From Gambelia wislizenii (taxonomy: Eukaryota; Chordata; Lepidosauria; Squamata; Crotaphytidae), in assembly GCA_030847615.1 (NCBI GenBank), contig JAUMIR010000003.1, forward strand, positions 342,440,256 to 342,504,255: a stretch of 64,000 nucleotides of DNA, written 5' to 3'. Below, piece after piece: positions 1-10,439 of this stretch. The position numbers were made by a program, and so were the translations under genes. Position 1 is the stretch's first letter. Each line of letters begins with the position of its first letter. The notes below the pieces were generated by a model. The model was not told where the DNA came from, made no database searches, and was given only the letters and a program-made list of their open reading frames with translations.

Positions 1-9
1 TGTGTATGC

Positions 10-95
10 TAGAGCTTGAAAAATTTCTCTCTTTTTTTTAATTGTAATTCCCAGAATCCTTGGCCAACATGGGCATTGGGCCTACAGCTCACTAC
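10..95. repeat. short MITE fragment, family J
   Basis: Remnant of a short palindromic repeat found several times in the window. It has the typical start (cttgaaaaa) and the core 'cccagaatcc...gccaacatggg'. Better copies lie near 51.15 kb and 63.5 kb, where both ends are visible. Non-coding. The family name is only a label for this window. Confidence 0.45.
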
Positions 96-479
96 CAGGT
101 CAACTGCTTCTTTGCACATCAGTGACCTCAAAGCAACAGGCAATTAAAAAAACAATTTGTTGTTGTTAACTGCCATTAAGTTGATTTCAATTTAAGATGA
201 TGCTATTAATGAAAGACTTCCTAACCTTGCTGTTATCAACAACCCTGCCCAGATCTTGTGAACTTCCTTGATTGGTTGTGGCTTCCTTGATTGAGTCTAT
301 TCACCTGTGTTCCTCTTTTCCTTCTGTCTTTTGTCTTGCCAAGCATCATTGCCTCCTCTAAAGTATCTTCTCATAGTAGGACAACCTCAGTTAAGCAGGA
401 CAACCTCAGTTTAGTAAGACAACCATAGTAAGACAATCTCAGTTCAGTCATTTTTGTTTCAAGGAAGGATTCAGACTTA
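96..479. other. unassigned sequence with degenerate direct repeats
   Basis: No gene is recognisable. Between about 376 and 450 the phrase 'agacaacctcagtt' recurs three to four times with changes at irregular spacing, so this is a small decayed tandem repeat. The stretch may include the 3' part of the neighbouring BovB fragment, but I cannot show that. Confidence 0.4.
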
Positions 480-990
480 ATTTAATCTTTGACCCATTTA
501 TTTGTCCTTTTGGCAAATGGAACTCCACAGAACTCTCCCCCAGAACCAAATTTTAAATGAGTTGATTCTGTTCCTGGCAGCTTTCTTCACTGACCAACTT
601 TTGCAACCATACCTAGAAAATGGAAATGTGATGGCATGGACAATCCTAATATTAGTATTCAATGACATATTTTTACACTTAAGAATCTTGTCTAGTTCCT
701 CCATAACTGCCCTTTCAATTCCTAGTTCTCTTGAATTCTTGACTACAATCTCCATTCTGATTTATGACTGAGCCAAGGTTTGGAAAATCTTTAACTCTTT
801 CTTTAACATCTTTAACATCTGCATTGCAAAAATAATCTGCTTTAACTTGGAAAGAGCTGAATAAATGGAGATATGATAGAGGTTTTCTTTTGCGCCCCTG
901 CCTGTGGAAGGTGCACTCTGACCTGGTAGTCTGTAATGAAAAAATTTGGGCCATGTGGCTGTCAACATGTTTTATTCAGTTTTGGCGGTT
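480..990 (-). pseudogene. BovB (RTE-type) LINE reverse transcriptase fragment, decayed
   Basis: The minus strand, read in more than one frame, gives 'LGSVINQNGDCSQEFKR' and then a segment with 'VRIVHAITFPFSRYGCKSW.VKKA.RNRI'. These match the characteristic BovB region 'LGSKI..DGDCSHEIKRR ... VKAMVFPVVMYGCESWTVKKAE'. The region lies downstream of the reverse transcriptase catalytic core and would copy RNA into DNA in an active element. Here it is broken by frame changes, lacks the endonuclease and RT core, and cannot be functional. A second BovB scrap on the plus strand lies near 2.7 kb. Confidence 0.75.
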
Positions 991-1520
991 TCACACAGGG
1001 TTTGTCCCCTTCAAGCCCTTGGGCATGTAGCAGAAGCTACTCTTCAGGCTAGGGCCATGGCAACAACTGTCATCTCGGTTACACGATGGAAAAAACCAAG
1101 AAGAATGTGCTAAGATTCCTAATTGTTTACATGTGTTGCACCACAAAGTCGTCTCTTTCAGAAGGAAGGGGCACAAAAACCCATTAGTAGCATAATAAAG
1201 GATTTCGGAACTTTTCCCAACTATTTTGAAAAGTAGCATGACTTAGCGCACTATCAATTGTGAGAACTACCACTTTGGAAAAGTCAGTGTGAATTACCAG
1301 CAATCTTCCCGAGACAACAACAGCAGAGCTGAGCCGTGATTGATTGGACTGACCAGGGAGGGGATGGAGGAGCCTCAAATGAAAAGATCCAGCCACTGTC
1401 CTTGCATCCCGGCTTGCTTGGCTGCTGGGGCTGAAGAATCCACAGTTAGCCTGTGTGAAAGAGGTGGGGGGAGAGGGAGAGGGAGGGAGGGAGATTGAGT
1501 AGTGATTTGCTCCTCCCATC
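991..1520. other. unassigned sequence
   Basis: Nothing recognisable. Roughly 1465-1500 is a purine-rich GGGA tract that leads toward the GT/GA microsatellite. Open frames here have no family resemblance and overlap on both strands. Confidence 0.4.
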
Positions 1521-1521
1521 G

Positions 1522-1523
<2 letters not shown>

Positions 1524-1556
<33 letters not shown>

Positions 1557-1558
1557 GA
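1524..1558. repeat. (GT)n(GA)n compound microsatellite
   Basis: A short (GT) run passes directly into a (GA) run, followed by a G-rich purine stretch to about 1600. A longer tract of the same composition lies at 57.4 kb. Confidence 0.9.
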
Positions 1559-1931
1559 GGGGTAGTGGGTGAGGGGAAGGGGGGCTTGAGGGGAGGATGG
1601 CTCCTCAGGGCTCCTCAGAGCTGAAAGGCTGCCTCTTTCCTCCCACCCTTCTCGCTTTGGGAAGAAAAGGGAGCACTCCCTGCTAAGGTATGAAAACTTA
1701 GCAGTCTCAGAGGAGGGAAAGGTGCTAACACTTTCTCTTTCTCTCTCTTTCCCTCCCTCCCTCTCATCTTCTCAGCATCTTCCCCCAGGTGTGCTTGGGA
1801 GGCCACAACCCCACCTTTGCCTGTGTGAACTGCAAAGTGGAAAAATAAACAGGTCAACCAATTTCTCACCAAATCATGTAAACTATCCAGCACTGGTGCG
1901 AAAAAGCGCTAAAGCGCAAACTGTCACAATA

Positions 1932-2100
1932 AAAACTGCCGTGTAACTGAGCCCCTGGGATTGGCAGTTTAGGGAGAGACATTAAGAATTTTCAGCCCCA
2001 GAACTCTAGTGCTTCACCAAACTACAAAGCCTAGAATTCCACAGGATGTTGCTGTGGCAGTTAATGTGGAATATAGCACTATATTTGTGTAATGTGCCAA
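1932..2100. repeat. palindromic MITE remnant, family B/D
   Basis: Shows the family core 'aaactacaaa..ctagaattccacagga' and 'tggcagttaatgtggaatatagcacta', the same order as the intact 222-bp copy at 52.18-52.40 kb. The left end is degraded. Non-coding. Confidence 0.5.
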
Positions 2101-2439
2101 GGCACCTGCAGCTCTGTTTGCTTCTTCTGAATGTCACCCTGCCTTGTTCTGCTGCTTCTAAGGCTTTTATTTCCCCCTGCCTCTTCCCTTGAAGAAGCAA
2201 TACCTCCAGGCTGCACCTGAGGCCTGAAGGTGTTGCTGGGCAACCATTTACCTGGCAGCTCTACCACAGATTTCTCCGCAGCAGGGGTTGGAGCAGCTGT
2301 GGTAATCTGCAACACCTTACTACAAGGTGTATAAAATTATACATGATGAGGAGAAAGTAGAGAGGAAGAGGTCTTTCTCTTCACTCATAATATTAGAACT
2401 TGGGGTCATCCACAGAAGCTAACTTCAAGATAAAATGAA

Positions 2440-2620
2440 GAGTAATTCACAAACAATGTAGTTAAACTGTGGAACTCACTGTCACGAGATGTAGTTATAC
2501 CTGCCAACCTGGATGGCTTTAAAGGAGGATTGGGTAAGTTCATGGAGGAATGGCTAGCAGTCAAGAAATGTACATATCTCTAGCACTGAAGGCAGTGCTA
2601 GAGGCAGTGAAGGAACGAGA
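2440..2620 (+). pseudogene. CR1/L3-like LINE C-terminal fragment
   Basis: One frame reads 'VVKLWNSLSRDVVIPANLDGFKGGLGKFMEEW'-like sequence in pieces, resembling the C-terminal tail of CR1/L3 reverse transcriptases, where a 'WNSLP..VV....L..FK..LD' pattern is usual. No catalytic region is present. The exact clade is uncertain because the stretch is short and diverged. Confidence 0.5.
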
Positions 2621-2654
2621 TAAGTTCCTCAGTTGAAAAGATATACAGTTCAAT

Positions 2655-2745
2655 GAAAAAGTTAGAATCATTTGTGCCATTGTATTTCTGATTTCGATGT
2701 ATGATTGTAAAAGCCAGACAGTGAAGAAAGCTGCTTCTGTTGCTG
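2655..2745 (+). pseudogene. BovB LINE scrap
   Basis: The plus strand encodes 'KVRIICAIVFLISMYDCKSQTVKKA', matching the BovB region 'KVRIVKAMVFPV.MYGCESWTVKKA'. It is about 90 bp long, in the opposite orientation to the fragment at 480-990, and a relic only. Confidence 0.65.
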
Positions 2746-2749
2746 TAGT

Positions 2750-3260
2750 TATTTATCATCACATTGATAACAGAGAGCCTTACCCCACTCCAAGGAAAAG
2801 CTGCAAAGCAGCAGGAATGTTCTGTCTTTCAAGCTGCCTTTCCACATGATGTCAGCACTGAGTGAAACTGGGTAAGTCTGTATCCTGATCCTCCAGGGTT
2901 TGTGGCTGTGGAATATTCTGTTGCTCAGATGAATGAGCCTGCTGGACACTCTGTTCCTCAGAGACTTGTAGCTGTTGGACACTCTGTTCCTCAGCGTGTG
3001 GTGGCTGCTGGTCACTCTGCTCTAGCTCAAGCATGCTATGCTATCCCAGCTTTCAAATTCCTCCTCACTGTCCTCTGAGGGGCAGGTCATGACACCTTCT
3101 ACAAATAATATAATTTCAAGATGTGTTTTAGTTTTGTTGAGATCCCGTTTGTTGCAGATAATTCCTGCAGCTGAGTCCAGAATAAAGTGCTTTGATCACA
3201 ACCTGTGGTTTAATTCAAAACAATTAACAACCAGTTCTGTCTTCTTTTTTACCTAAAGGT
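2750..3260 (-). mobile_element. possible LTR-retrotransposon end with internal direct repeat
   Basis: On the minus strand, positions about 3030-2860 give a Gln/Glu-rich frame with the phrase 'EEQSVQQ' twice, produced by a direct repeat of about 36 bp. Upstream on that strand is an acidic 'SEDSEEE' stretch. A similar acidic stretch occurs in the LTR-like segment at 9.05-9.65 kb, so both may belong to one LTR family. Terminal repeats and a primer-binding site were not found, so the assignment is tentative. Confidence 0.3.
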
Positions 3261-4030
3261 GTACATATTAACCAAAAATTTTCAATTGTGATTCATCATT
3301 GGAGAAACATGTGTGGATACATACTGGCCTACAGCTAAGAATCAGGGCCCGCGCTCTCTAAATCACCCTCCGTCTTCACTCTCACTGTTATTCTCCCTCA
3401 CTGTGTGTGTCCCCCACACACACGTTTTGCCTGCTTTTCCCTCCCACAATGGGGGTCTGCCCCTGAGATATCCTTTTCTCTTCTTCCTTAGCCTTCCCTA
3501 GCAGCACACGCACCACTGCGGCAGAGCTGGGGCTGGCCAGGAAAGCTTTTGACTTGTTGCTGCTGTTGCTGGAAAGGGCAGCTGGGAATGAATCAAAGTG
3601 TGTGCCATTTGGAGGGGCAGGATACAGTAAAACTTTTCATTCTCTGGTCCCCACAGCAAGTGGTTTGCTGAACCTGACAAATTTTAATAGCCAGTTCAAG
3701 TGAAATGGTGAGAACCAGCTGAACAACACCACTGATCACAGTTCATATGATCCCCACCAGTGTACCCCTTTTTTTACCACTTACAATCTAATAAGGCAAG
3801 CTGTTAATGCTCATTTTATCTTATAAAACTCATTTTGTCTTTTTGCTGAGGGCTGTCAATTTGCTCTGTTATTAAAATTTCTTCTTTTGCACAGATAATT
3901 TCTTTCTCCAGCAAAATGTTCTTACCTCTTTCAATTTTTCCTGAAACTGGGTCTCCAGTGATTTTCTTTCTCATCATATTGCCTCTGCATTGCACCACCA
4001 AAGTTTACAACATGGTTTTTCACTTTGAAC
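3261..4030. other. unassigned sequence
   Basis: AT-rich DNA with a short GC-richer portion around 3480-3600. No motif, repeat end or convincing coding signature was recognised. Confidence 0.4.
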
Positions 4031-4035
4031 AACAT

Positions 4036-4795
4036 GGTGTTGTTATTGTTGTTGTTGTGTGCCTTCAGGTCATTTCCAATTTTTGGCAATCCTAAAGTGA
4101 ACCTACTACAGGGTTTTCTTGGCAAGATTTGTCAAAAGGGGGGGGGTTGCCGTTGCCTTCCTCTGAATCATAGAATCATAGAGTTGGAAGAGACCACAAG
4201 GGCCATCCAGTCCACCCCCCTGCCATGCAGGAATAAACAATCAAATCATTCCTGACAGATGGCCATCCAGCCTCTGCTTAAAAACCTCCAAAAAAGGAGA
4301 CTCCACCACGTTCCGAGACAGTGCATTCTACTGCTGAACAGCTCTTACTGTCAGGAAGTTCTTCCTCATGTTTAGGTGGAATCTCTTCTCCTGTAGTTTG
4401 AGTCCATTGCTCCATGTCCTAGTCTCTGGAGCAGCAGAAAACAAGCTTGCTCCATCCTCAGTATGACATCCCTTCAAATATTTAAACATGGCTATCATGT
4501 CACCTCTCAACCTTCTCTTCTCCAGACTAAATATACCCAGCTCCCTAAGCCGCTCCTCATAGGACATGGCTTCCAGACCTCCCATCATCCTGGTTGCCCT
4601 TCTCTGGACATGTTCCAGCTTCTCAATATCCTTCCTGAATTGTAGTGCCCAGAACTGGATACAGTATTCTGAGGCTGCGAGAGTGTGACTTGATGAAAGT
4701 CATCCAGTGGGTTTCAATGGCTGATTTGGGATTTGAAACCTGGTCTCCAGAGTCCTAGCCCAATATTCAAACCACTACACTATGTTGGCTCTCAA
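4036..4795 (-). mobile_element. tRNA-derived SINE (Sauria-type), split by CR1
   Basis: The left piece (about 4036-4163) begins with GTT repeats, the complement of an (ACA)n tail, and then the BovB-like tail 'gtgccttcaggtcatttcca'. The right piece (about 4666-4795) holds the tRNA-like head, read on the minus strand with a B box inside 'tggtctccagagtcctagcc...'. The two halves join in register ('cctctga' | 'ggctgcgagag'), so the CR1 between them inserted later. Confidence 0.8.
4163..4666 (-). mobile_element. CR1 3' fragment inserted in a SINE
   Basis: A 5'-truncated CR1. The minus strand ends with the CR1 3' signature (ttctatgattc type) at 4163. It encodes the C-terminal RT tail: '[43 protein letters not shown]' is read in overlapping pieces, followed by '[17 protein letters not shown]'. 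The catalytic RT region is missing. The host SINE resumes directly after it. Confidence 0.9.
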
Positions 4796-5334
4796 ACAAC
4801 ATGGACATCCCCTCATATTCTAATTCTCTTCATTCAGCCCTATCCAAAGTCATGCTCTAGTGACATCTGGAGATGTCTTTCACCTCCCCCTTAGTTCCTT
4901 TAACCATTAACCCTTTGGTTACCTGATGTTATGTTGGTAAGACAATTGCTGTTTTCAGATAATGGTAGTTCTCTGGAAGAATGATGGGAGTTGCAATCAA
5001 CCTTGATGCAGGATGATGGAAACTCCATCTTGACAAGCTTGCTTGCAATCTTGCAACAATCTGTCCCAGAAATGCCTTGGGGAGTCAGAAACATCCCCCA
5101 TATACTTATCCAAAAATTGATACAACAGAACTTTTACTTCCATAAGCAGGCTCTTTAACTCTCTATTTGCCATTATGCGTCTAACCAATTCAGTCCCTAG
5201 CATGGCCCTGGCCAATTCAGTCCTGAAAAGTAGCAGATTCACATGGATATGTGTCTCAGAGAATAAGGTCCTTTCAGTTCAAACTTGCCTGCTTGGCTCA
5301 CCCGATGTTACTCTTCAGTCCCAGAAGATTCAAA
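4796..5334. other. unassigned sequence
   Basis: No recognisable repeat end or coding motif. Directly followed by the TA-flanked MITE. Confidence 0.4.
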
Positions 5335-5336
5335 TA

Positions 5337-5601
5337 CAGTCGGACCCCTGTATCTGTGGAACCAATATCTGCAGTTTCAGTAATCCGCATCTGAAAAAAT
5401 AGGGACACATACCATAGAGTTGCACTGGAAAATGCCTAGAGCAGTGTCCTCTCTAGGTATCATTGAGGTCCTCAAACACAACTCTATGGTATGTTTGTAC
5501 ACAAAGTCCTTTATTTTAATAGAGTTTGCTATTATCTGTGGTTTCCAGTATCCACGATATGCTCAGGAACCAAACCCCCACAGATATGGAGGGGCCAACT
5601 G
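5337..5601. mobile_element. TA-flanked MITE (Tc1/mariner or pogo-like), copy K1
   Basis: About 265 bp with inverted ends: 'cagtcggacccctgtatctg' on the left and the complementary 'cagatatggaggggccaactg' type end on the right. A TA dinucleotide lies on each side. An inner inverted pair (accatagagttg / caactctatggt) lies near the middle. TA duplication and such ends are typical of Tc1/mariner-superfamily elements. There is no transposase. A second copy is at 48.24-48.49 kb. Confidence 0.8.
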
Positions 5602-5604
5602 TAT

Positions 5605-6420
5605 ATTAAACGTGTTTGCATATCCTCCAACAATTCACAATGAAAACCTGGACACATGTAGCTAAGCAACAACAGTGTGTGGTCAATTTGGCAAAGGTTA
5701 TTATTGAGGAAGAACACATAGGCTAGAAGAGGCTGCAGCAGTTTGCTTCTTCTGTGCCTGCTGGGAAGAACACGATTCTTCCCTCTCCTCCCCTCGCCCC
5801 AACTAAGCTAATTGAGCACAAGCTGCTTTTGCACTTTGAACTCAGTTTGCCACAAATAAAGTAAGCTGAGGATAAAGAAGAAAGTGGGAAGAGAGAGAAA
5901 TTGAGGCATTTTAAAAACAGCTGAAAAAGTGGGATGGAAGATGATTAATCAGAAATGTCCTTGCCAAATCAGGACCGTTAGAGGGTATATTATTGAGTAA
6001 AAGCTACTCAGCAGCTCTGCAGAGAACAAACAAGGATGCCATATTTACTGCAAAACCAAACTAACCACCCTGAGATCTGCCTTCTCCCAGTTCTATTCAA
6101 CTTCTCTTAAAGGTTCAATGTCTTGTGAACAATCAATGAAGTCAAAGGTTCTAAAAAGAAAAGTAAGGTAAACTTCTTTTCACACTTTCATGGATTATAC
6201 TACTTCCTCCAATGCATGAAGTCCAATGGCTAGCATTTCAGGAATGTGTGTGTACGTATATCTGTCAGTCTATATCCTCTGAGGAGGCAGATTATAATCC
6301 ACAAAAACTATGGTAAATAAATGTGCAAATCTTAAGCATATCATAAGACAACTTCTTAAGATCATTTTCTCTAAGATGATTGTTTGTCATTCCCCTCCTG
6401 CTTCTGAGATATATAACTGA
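5605..6420. other. unassigned sequence
   Basis: Mostly unrecognised. Around 6265-6335 there is a weak resemblance to the 'tail' repeat described at 6595 (gaggcagattataatccacaaaa...), too decayed to define. Confidence 0.35.
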
Positions 6421-6423
6421 AGG

Positions 6424-6594
6424 TAAGAGCTGTTTGGCAGTGCTGCCTTGGAATGTGGTGGAGTCTCCTTCTTTGGAGTTTTTTAATGGAGGTTGGATGG
6501 CCATCTGTCAGGAGTGCTTTGATTGTGTATTCCTGAAAAGCAGAGGGTTGGACTAGATGGCCATTGTGGCCTCTTCCAAATCTATGATTCTATG
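6424..6594 (+). mobile_element. CR1 3' end
   Basis: Shows the C-terminal CR1 tail ('ggtggagtctccttctttgg' onward) and the 3' terminus 'tggactagatggcc...ctatgattctatga'. Severely 5'-truncated, about 170 bp. It is followed without a gap by the same sequence that follows the CR1 end at 44.15 kb, so this CR1 end and its flank have moved or duplicated as one unit. Confidence 0.85.
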
Positions 6595-6745
6595 AAGCCC
6601 TAACACTGCACTCCATGCATCTAATGAAGTGAGCCATAACCCACAAAAGCCCATGCTAAAATAAATCTTTTAGTCTTAAAATTGTCATGTGACTTTGTAG
6701 TTTTGTTGAAACAGACTTAAAATGGCTTTGGAAAGTAAGGCATTT
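6595..6745 (+). repeat. common reptilian 'tail' repeat next to CR1
   Basis: About 150 bp starting 'agccctaacactgcactcca' and including 'gcccatgctaaaataaatc'. The same stretch follows the CR1 end at 44151 and 44450. Degenerate relatives occur at 10905-10985 and 18760-18895. The family is unknown to me. It carries no coding frame. Confidence 0.6.
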
Positions 6746-6794
6746 TCCAGTAAGAAACAACAGAAATAAATAGGTGCTAGCTATACCCAGTGTA

Positions 6795-7552
6795 ACATAC
6801 ACCGCCCCCCCCACGCACTACACACACACCCCATGGTACACATGCCACTCCCCCATGCCACCCTCCCTGTGCTCGCACCTCCCTCCCTGTGCCACCCTTC
6901 CCACACCCCTGCCACCCTTCCCGTGCCCTGCACCACCCTCCCTGTGCCCCGTGCTACCCTCCCCGTGCCCATGCCTCCCTCCCCGTGACCTGTGCTGCCC
7001 TGTGCTGCCTTCCCTGCACTTGCACCGTCCTGCCTGCACCCTGTGTCGCCCTCCCCGCACTCGCACCACCCTCCCCACCCCACATGCCACCATGCGCCAC
7101 CCTCCCCACCCTCGCACTGCCCTCTCCACACCCTGTGCTACCCTCCCTGAGCTCATGTCACCCTCCCCACACCCACACCTCCCTCCCCATGACCCATGCT
7201 GCCTTCTCCGCTCTTGCACCGCCCTCCCCGTACCCTGTGCTGCCTTCCCTGCACCCTGTGCCACCCTCCCTACACTTGCACCGCCCTCCCTGTACCCTGT
7301 GCTGCCTTCCCCACACTGCCCTCCCCACACCCTGTGCTACCTTCCCTGTGCTTGTGCCACCCTCCCCACACTTTCACCGTACTCCTCACACCCTATGTCA
7401 CCCTCCACGCACCCTGTGCTGCCTTCCCTGTGCTACACTCCCCATGCTCGTGCCACCCTCCCTGCACCCCATACATGCCGCACACACACACACACCATGC
7501 CACATCTCCCCATGCTATTCACGCCCCCTCTCCCTCTGCCTCCGCCATGTTT
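6795..7552. repeat. C-rich minisatellite of irregular short units
   Basis: About 750 bp made of variants of a phrase such as 'ccctccccacaccctgtgct', alternating 'caccctccc', 'gcacc' and 'tgccttccc' modules. The plus strand is almost free of G runs, and the minus strand is rich in GGG/GGGAGG. Long open frames exist on both strands (up to 288 codons), but they are the by-product of a repeat with few A/T-rich stop codons and are not genes. Confidence 0.9.
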
Positions 7553-7586
7553 AGAAAGGAGTGGAACTTCCACATGGTCCCACCCC

Positions 7587-7659
7587 CAGTGTGCTGATTG
7601 GCTGCCCAACAGAGCTTTGATTGGTTGGTCAGTTTCCTAAGCAGCCAATTAGCACACTG
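7587..7659. repeat. 19-bp inverted repeat with CCAAT-like boxes
   Basis: Left arm 'cagtgtgctgattggctgc' (7587-7605) pairs with 'gcagccaattagcacactg' (7641-7659), one mismatch, with a loop of about 35 nt. The loop contains another 'attgg'. It directly follows the C-rich minisatellite. It could be the ends of a tiny MITE or a chance hairpin. Confidence 0.7.
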
Positions 7660-7740
7660 GAAACGCCAACATATCTAAGAGCAATAATTAAAACCCAGAG
7701 ATTAAATAGAGAGGTATTAGTGATATGGTGAAAACAAGAC

Positions 7741-7787
7741 GAATAGAATAGACTAGACTAGAACAGAACAGAACAGAACAGAATAGA
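7741..7787. repeat. (AGAAC)n-like microsatellite
   Basis: A 5-bp periodic run, 'agaacagaacagaac', with variant units at both ends (gaataga, gactaga). Confidence 0.85.
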
Positions 7788-7789
7788 AA

Positions 7790-8740
7790 TTATATGGTCC
7801 ACTTAAAAGATATGAATTGTGTCCTTGATCCAATTAAAAATAGTTAGGATATTTTGGGGAAATGTATTTCAATTTTCTTAAAGAAAATTTAAAAATCAAT
7901 GAGTTTTCATTGTTCTTCCACCCCTGCCAACAGCCTTCTGAGACTGTTTGTTTAAGTTGCACTCATGCATCTGTGTGCAACATGCAATTACTTCTAGATA
8001 CACAAGAAGTTACACAATCACTATTTCTAGCTGGATTTTAACCAGTAAAGAGCCCATTAATATGCTATGAGTTATTCCTTGCATTTGCTTACATCTGCTG
8101 TAACTGCTGTAGATACATATTTAGCTTACCTGGCATGGCATTGATGCATAATTTCCTGACCTTTGGATGATCTGAGTGGTCATTTCATAAGGAAGGGAGA
8201 GAGACTGAGAATAAAAATATCTATGGTTGGCTAAAATCACTTCTTTAGCATCTGAATAGCACTTTTTAATCTTCAAAGTGACTTTCAGACCATTTCTGCT
8301 GCAATGCCACCAGCATAGATGTAATTCTAATCTCCTCAGCAGATGTTTTGCTGAACTCGGATACTGTAGCTCTGAAGCTGGTGACACTGAACACACTTGG
8401 AAAAGCAACACTCCCTTTGAGTCTATATTGAGACTACTGAAATTGAAGCTATGTGCCAGAAAGCCTTCTGTGTACTGTGGCCATTTGCTGTTGTTTATGT
8501 TTCTCACCCTGAAACTTTAAACTGGCTGATGACAGCAGGTAGACAGTGGTAGGGCAAAGGATGAAAACTAGACATCCAAATGACAGAATACAATGGGATT
8601 CAGCACGAAGGCATCTTGAAGTGAAGGCTCAGTAATAATGTGGACAAAATTCTCCAGCAGGTCTACACAACTTTGACCACTGATGAGAAATGTTACATTT
8701 TGGGACCACAGAACTGAGAATCCTCTGGCCTGCATGGACA
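7790..8740. other. unassigned sequence
   Basis: No recognisable coding motif or repeat end. The open frame at 8121-8507 on the minus strand has no family signature and is overlapped by a plus-strand frame, so it is not called. Confidence 0.4.
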
Positions 8741-8744
8741 AGCT

Positions 8745-8870
8745 CTGACTCTGAACGATATGCCATTGGATACCAGTTCTTGGGAATCATAAACAGGAGA
8801 GAGCTGGTGACTCTGTGCCATTCACTTCTGGACTTCCCAGAAGCGCCTGGTCATTAGGAATGCTGACTGA
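8745..8870 (+). repeat. L3/CR1-like LINE 3' end
   Basis: 'gccattggataccagttctt...gggaatcataaacaggagag...cttcccagaagc' resembles a widespread amniote L3/CR1-type 3' region ('taccagttgctgggaa..ca..caggagag'). Non-coding and diverged. Confidence 0.4.
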
Positions 8871-8939
8871 AAAACAAGAGAGGGCTCCTGTACTGTTAAT
8901 GATAAGGAATTTCAACAGGTGGAGGCTGCATGATAAAAG

Positions 8940-9045
8940 GGTTTTCTTTGTGCACCACCACTATCACAGATACACTTGGTGGGAACACAGCAGAGAGGTT
9001 CCCTACTTCCCTGGCTGCTCCAAGGCTGTCTGGGAAACCAGCCAA
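8940..9045 (+). repeat. L2 LINE 3'-region scrap
   Basis: 'cagatacacttggtgggaac...gctgctccaaggctgtctgg' corresponds to the L2 segment that also appears, better preserved, at 29385-29450 ('cagatatctctggtgagaat ... gctgctcccaggctctgg'). Confidence 0.55.
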
Positions 9046-9655
9046 GGTGAAATGCAGTCAACAGATAGTTTATTGGCAGTTTGCCCAAAGCTCACAGCAA
9101 TACAGTTGCAAGCCAGAATTTCCACCCAACAAATCTAGTCCACAAGCGCAAAAGATTAGTCCAGTTTTACCAGTCCATAAATTGAGGGTTACAGCTATCA
9201 GGGTGTCCAGTCCAATCAAAAAGTCAAGGCCTAATACAGCAACAAGAGTTTTCAGAAGCAGAGGTTTCCCACTGAAAAGACCAGATAATCTCCAACAAGT
9301 TTGTAGAGCAGCTGTCACTGATTTGTACCTCTTCAGTGCTTACACAGCTGGTTCTTAATTGCTTGGCGTCTTGCATAAATACGCAGTGATCTATATAGTT
9401 CCTCTTTCTGGTGCCTGCGCTCCTGGAAGGTAGGTAAAACTGGGTCCACACTATCAACTTCTCTGTCTGGTATCTCTGAGGGGGCAGCCTTCTCTGCTAT
9501 GTGGGAAGCCAGAATGCTCTGCTGGAACAGGTGCTGAAAAGTCTGCTCCAAGCTTCATGTCCTGCTCCAAAACTCTATCCTCCTCTGGTCCACTTTCATC
9601 TTCTGAGTCAGAGGAGCAAGATAACACAGGCTTTGGAACTCCCTTCCTAGAGTGA
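9046..9655 (-). mobile_element. LTR-like segment
   Basis: Read on the minus strand it holds a TATA-like 'actatatag' (about 9390) and then, near its end, 'ccaataaactatctg' (a polyadenylation signal, about 9070). Upstream there is an acidic Ser/Asp/Glu stretch (about 9600-9570). This order (U3, TATA, AATAAA, short tail) suggests a long terminal repeat of a retrotransposon. Ends, target duplication and internal genes were not found, so a solo LTR or a fragment is likeliest. Confidence 0.4.
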
Positions 9656-10030
9656 TTAGATTGGCACTCTCCCTGCTACCCTCCCATAGGCATGTGAGGA
9701 CCGTTTTTGTTTCAACTGGCCTTTGAAACATACTCCTTCACACACATGAGGCAATAGCCATACCGGGAGGAGAAGGCTATGGCTATGAAAGTTGGGATTT
9801 AGAAAGAGGAGGAAGACATGTACCTTCATCCTGCTTGACGGAGCTTTAGAGTACCTCCTCATCCCACTGAAAGATCTGTTCAGGGTTAAAGTTACAGGAG
9901 CCCCATCCCAGATCCAATATGGCAACCTTAGAAGTTGGAGACTCAACCCCCTACCAGGCAACATTACTTGCCATTTGGCTGTAGCTTGAAGGACAAACAG
10001 TTGTAAACACTTTTGTTCTACAATAAATCA
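9656..10030. other. unassigned sequence
   Basis: Nothing recognised. Confidence 0.35.
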
Positions 10031-10065
10031 TAACTAGAGCCTTGAAAAGTTACTTTTTGGACTAC
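10031..10065. repeat. family J MITE end
   Basis: Carries the terminal phrase 'cttgaaaagttactttttgg' of the family, followed by 'actacag'. The other half is not seen. Confidence 0.55.
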
Positions 10066-10439
10066 AGAACACCCACACACACCACAAAATATTAGGTGGT
10101 AGTTTCCAGTACTTTGAGAACACAAAGACATTTAAATAAAAAAAAAATGTGCAAGGGAAATCTTCCCCTTGATTCTCCCCTTCTCTCCATGCAGCCTGCT
10201 CTGAATCCCCCTCCCGACCCTCACCAAAAGGTTGAGGGGCCCAGAGAAAAAGCTTGAGAAGATATCAGTTAGGAACAGCAGGGAAAGAGGAAAATACTCA
10301 AACCATTATGCAACATTAGGTCTAGGAAGAAGGATATAAATAAATCAAGATGGGGGTATTAAATAAATCATTCTCACATTTCATACCCCCCATATGTTTA
10401 TACATACATGTCAAGGGATGATAGGACATTCAATCTCCG

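Noticed and set aside
6774..7640. A 288-codon plus-strand frame, with 221- and 170-codon frames overlapping it on both strands
   Set aside because: All lie in the C-rich minisatellite. The amino-acid pattern (Pro/His/Leu/Cys repeats) simply mirrors the DNA repeat.
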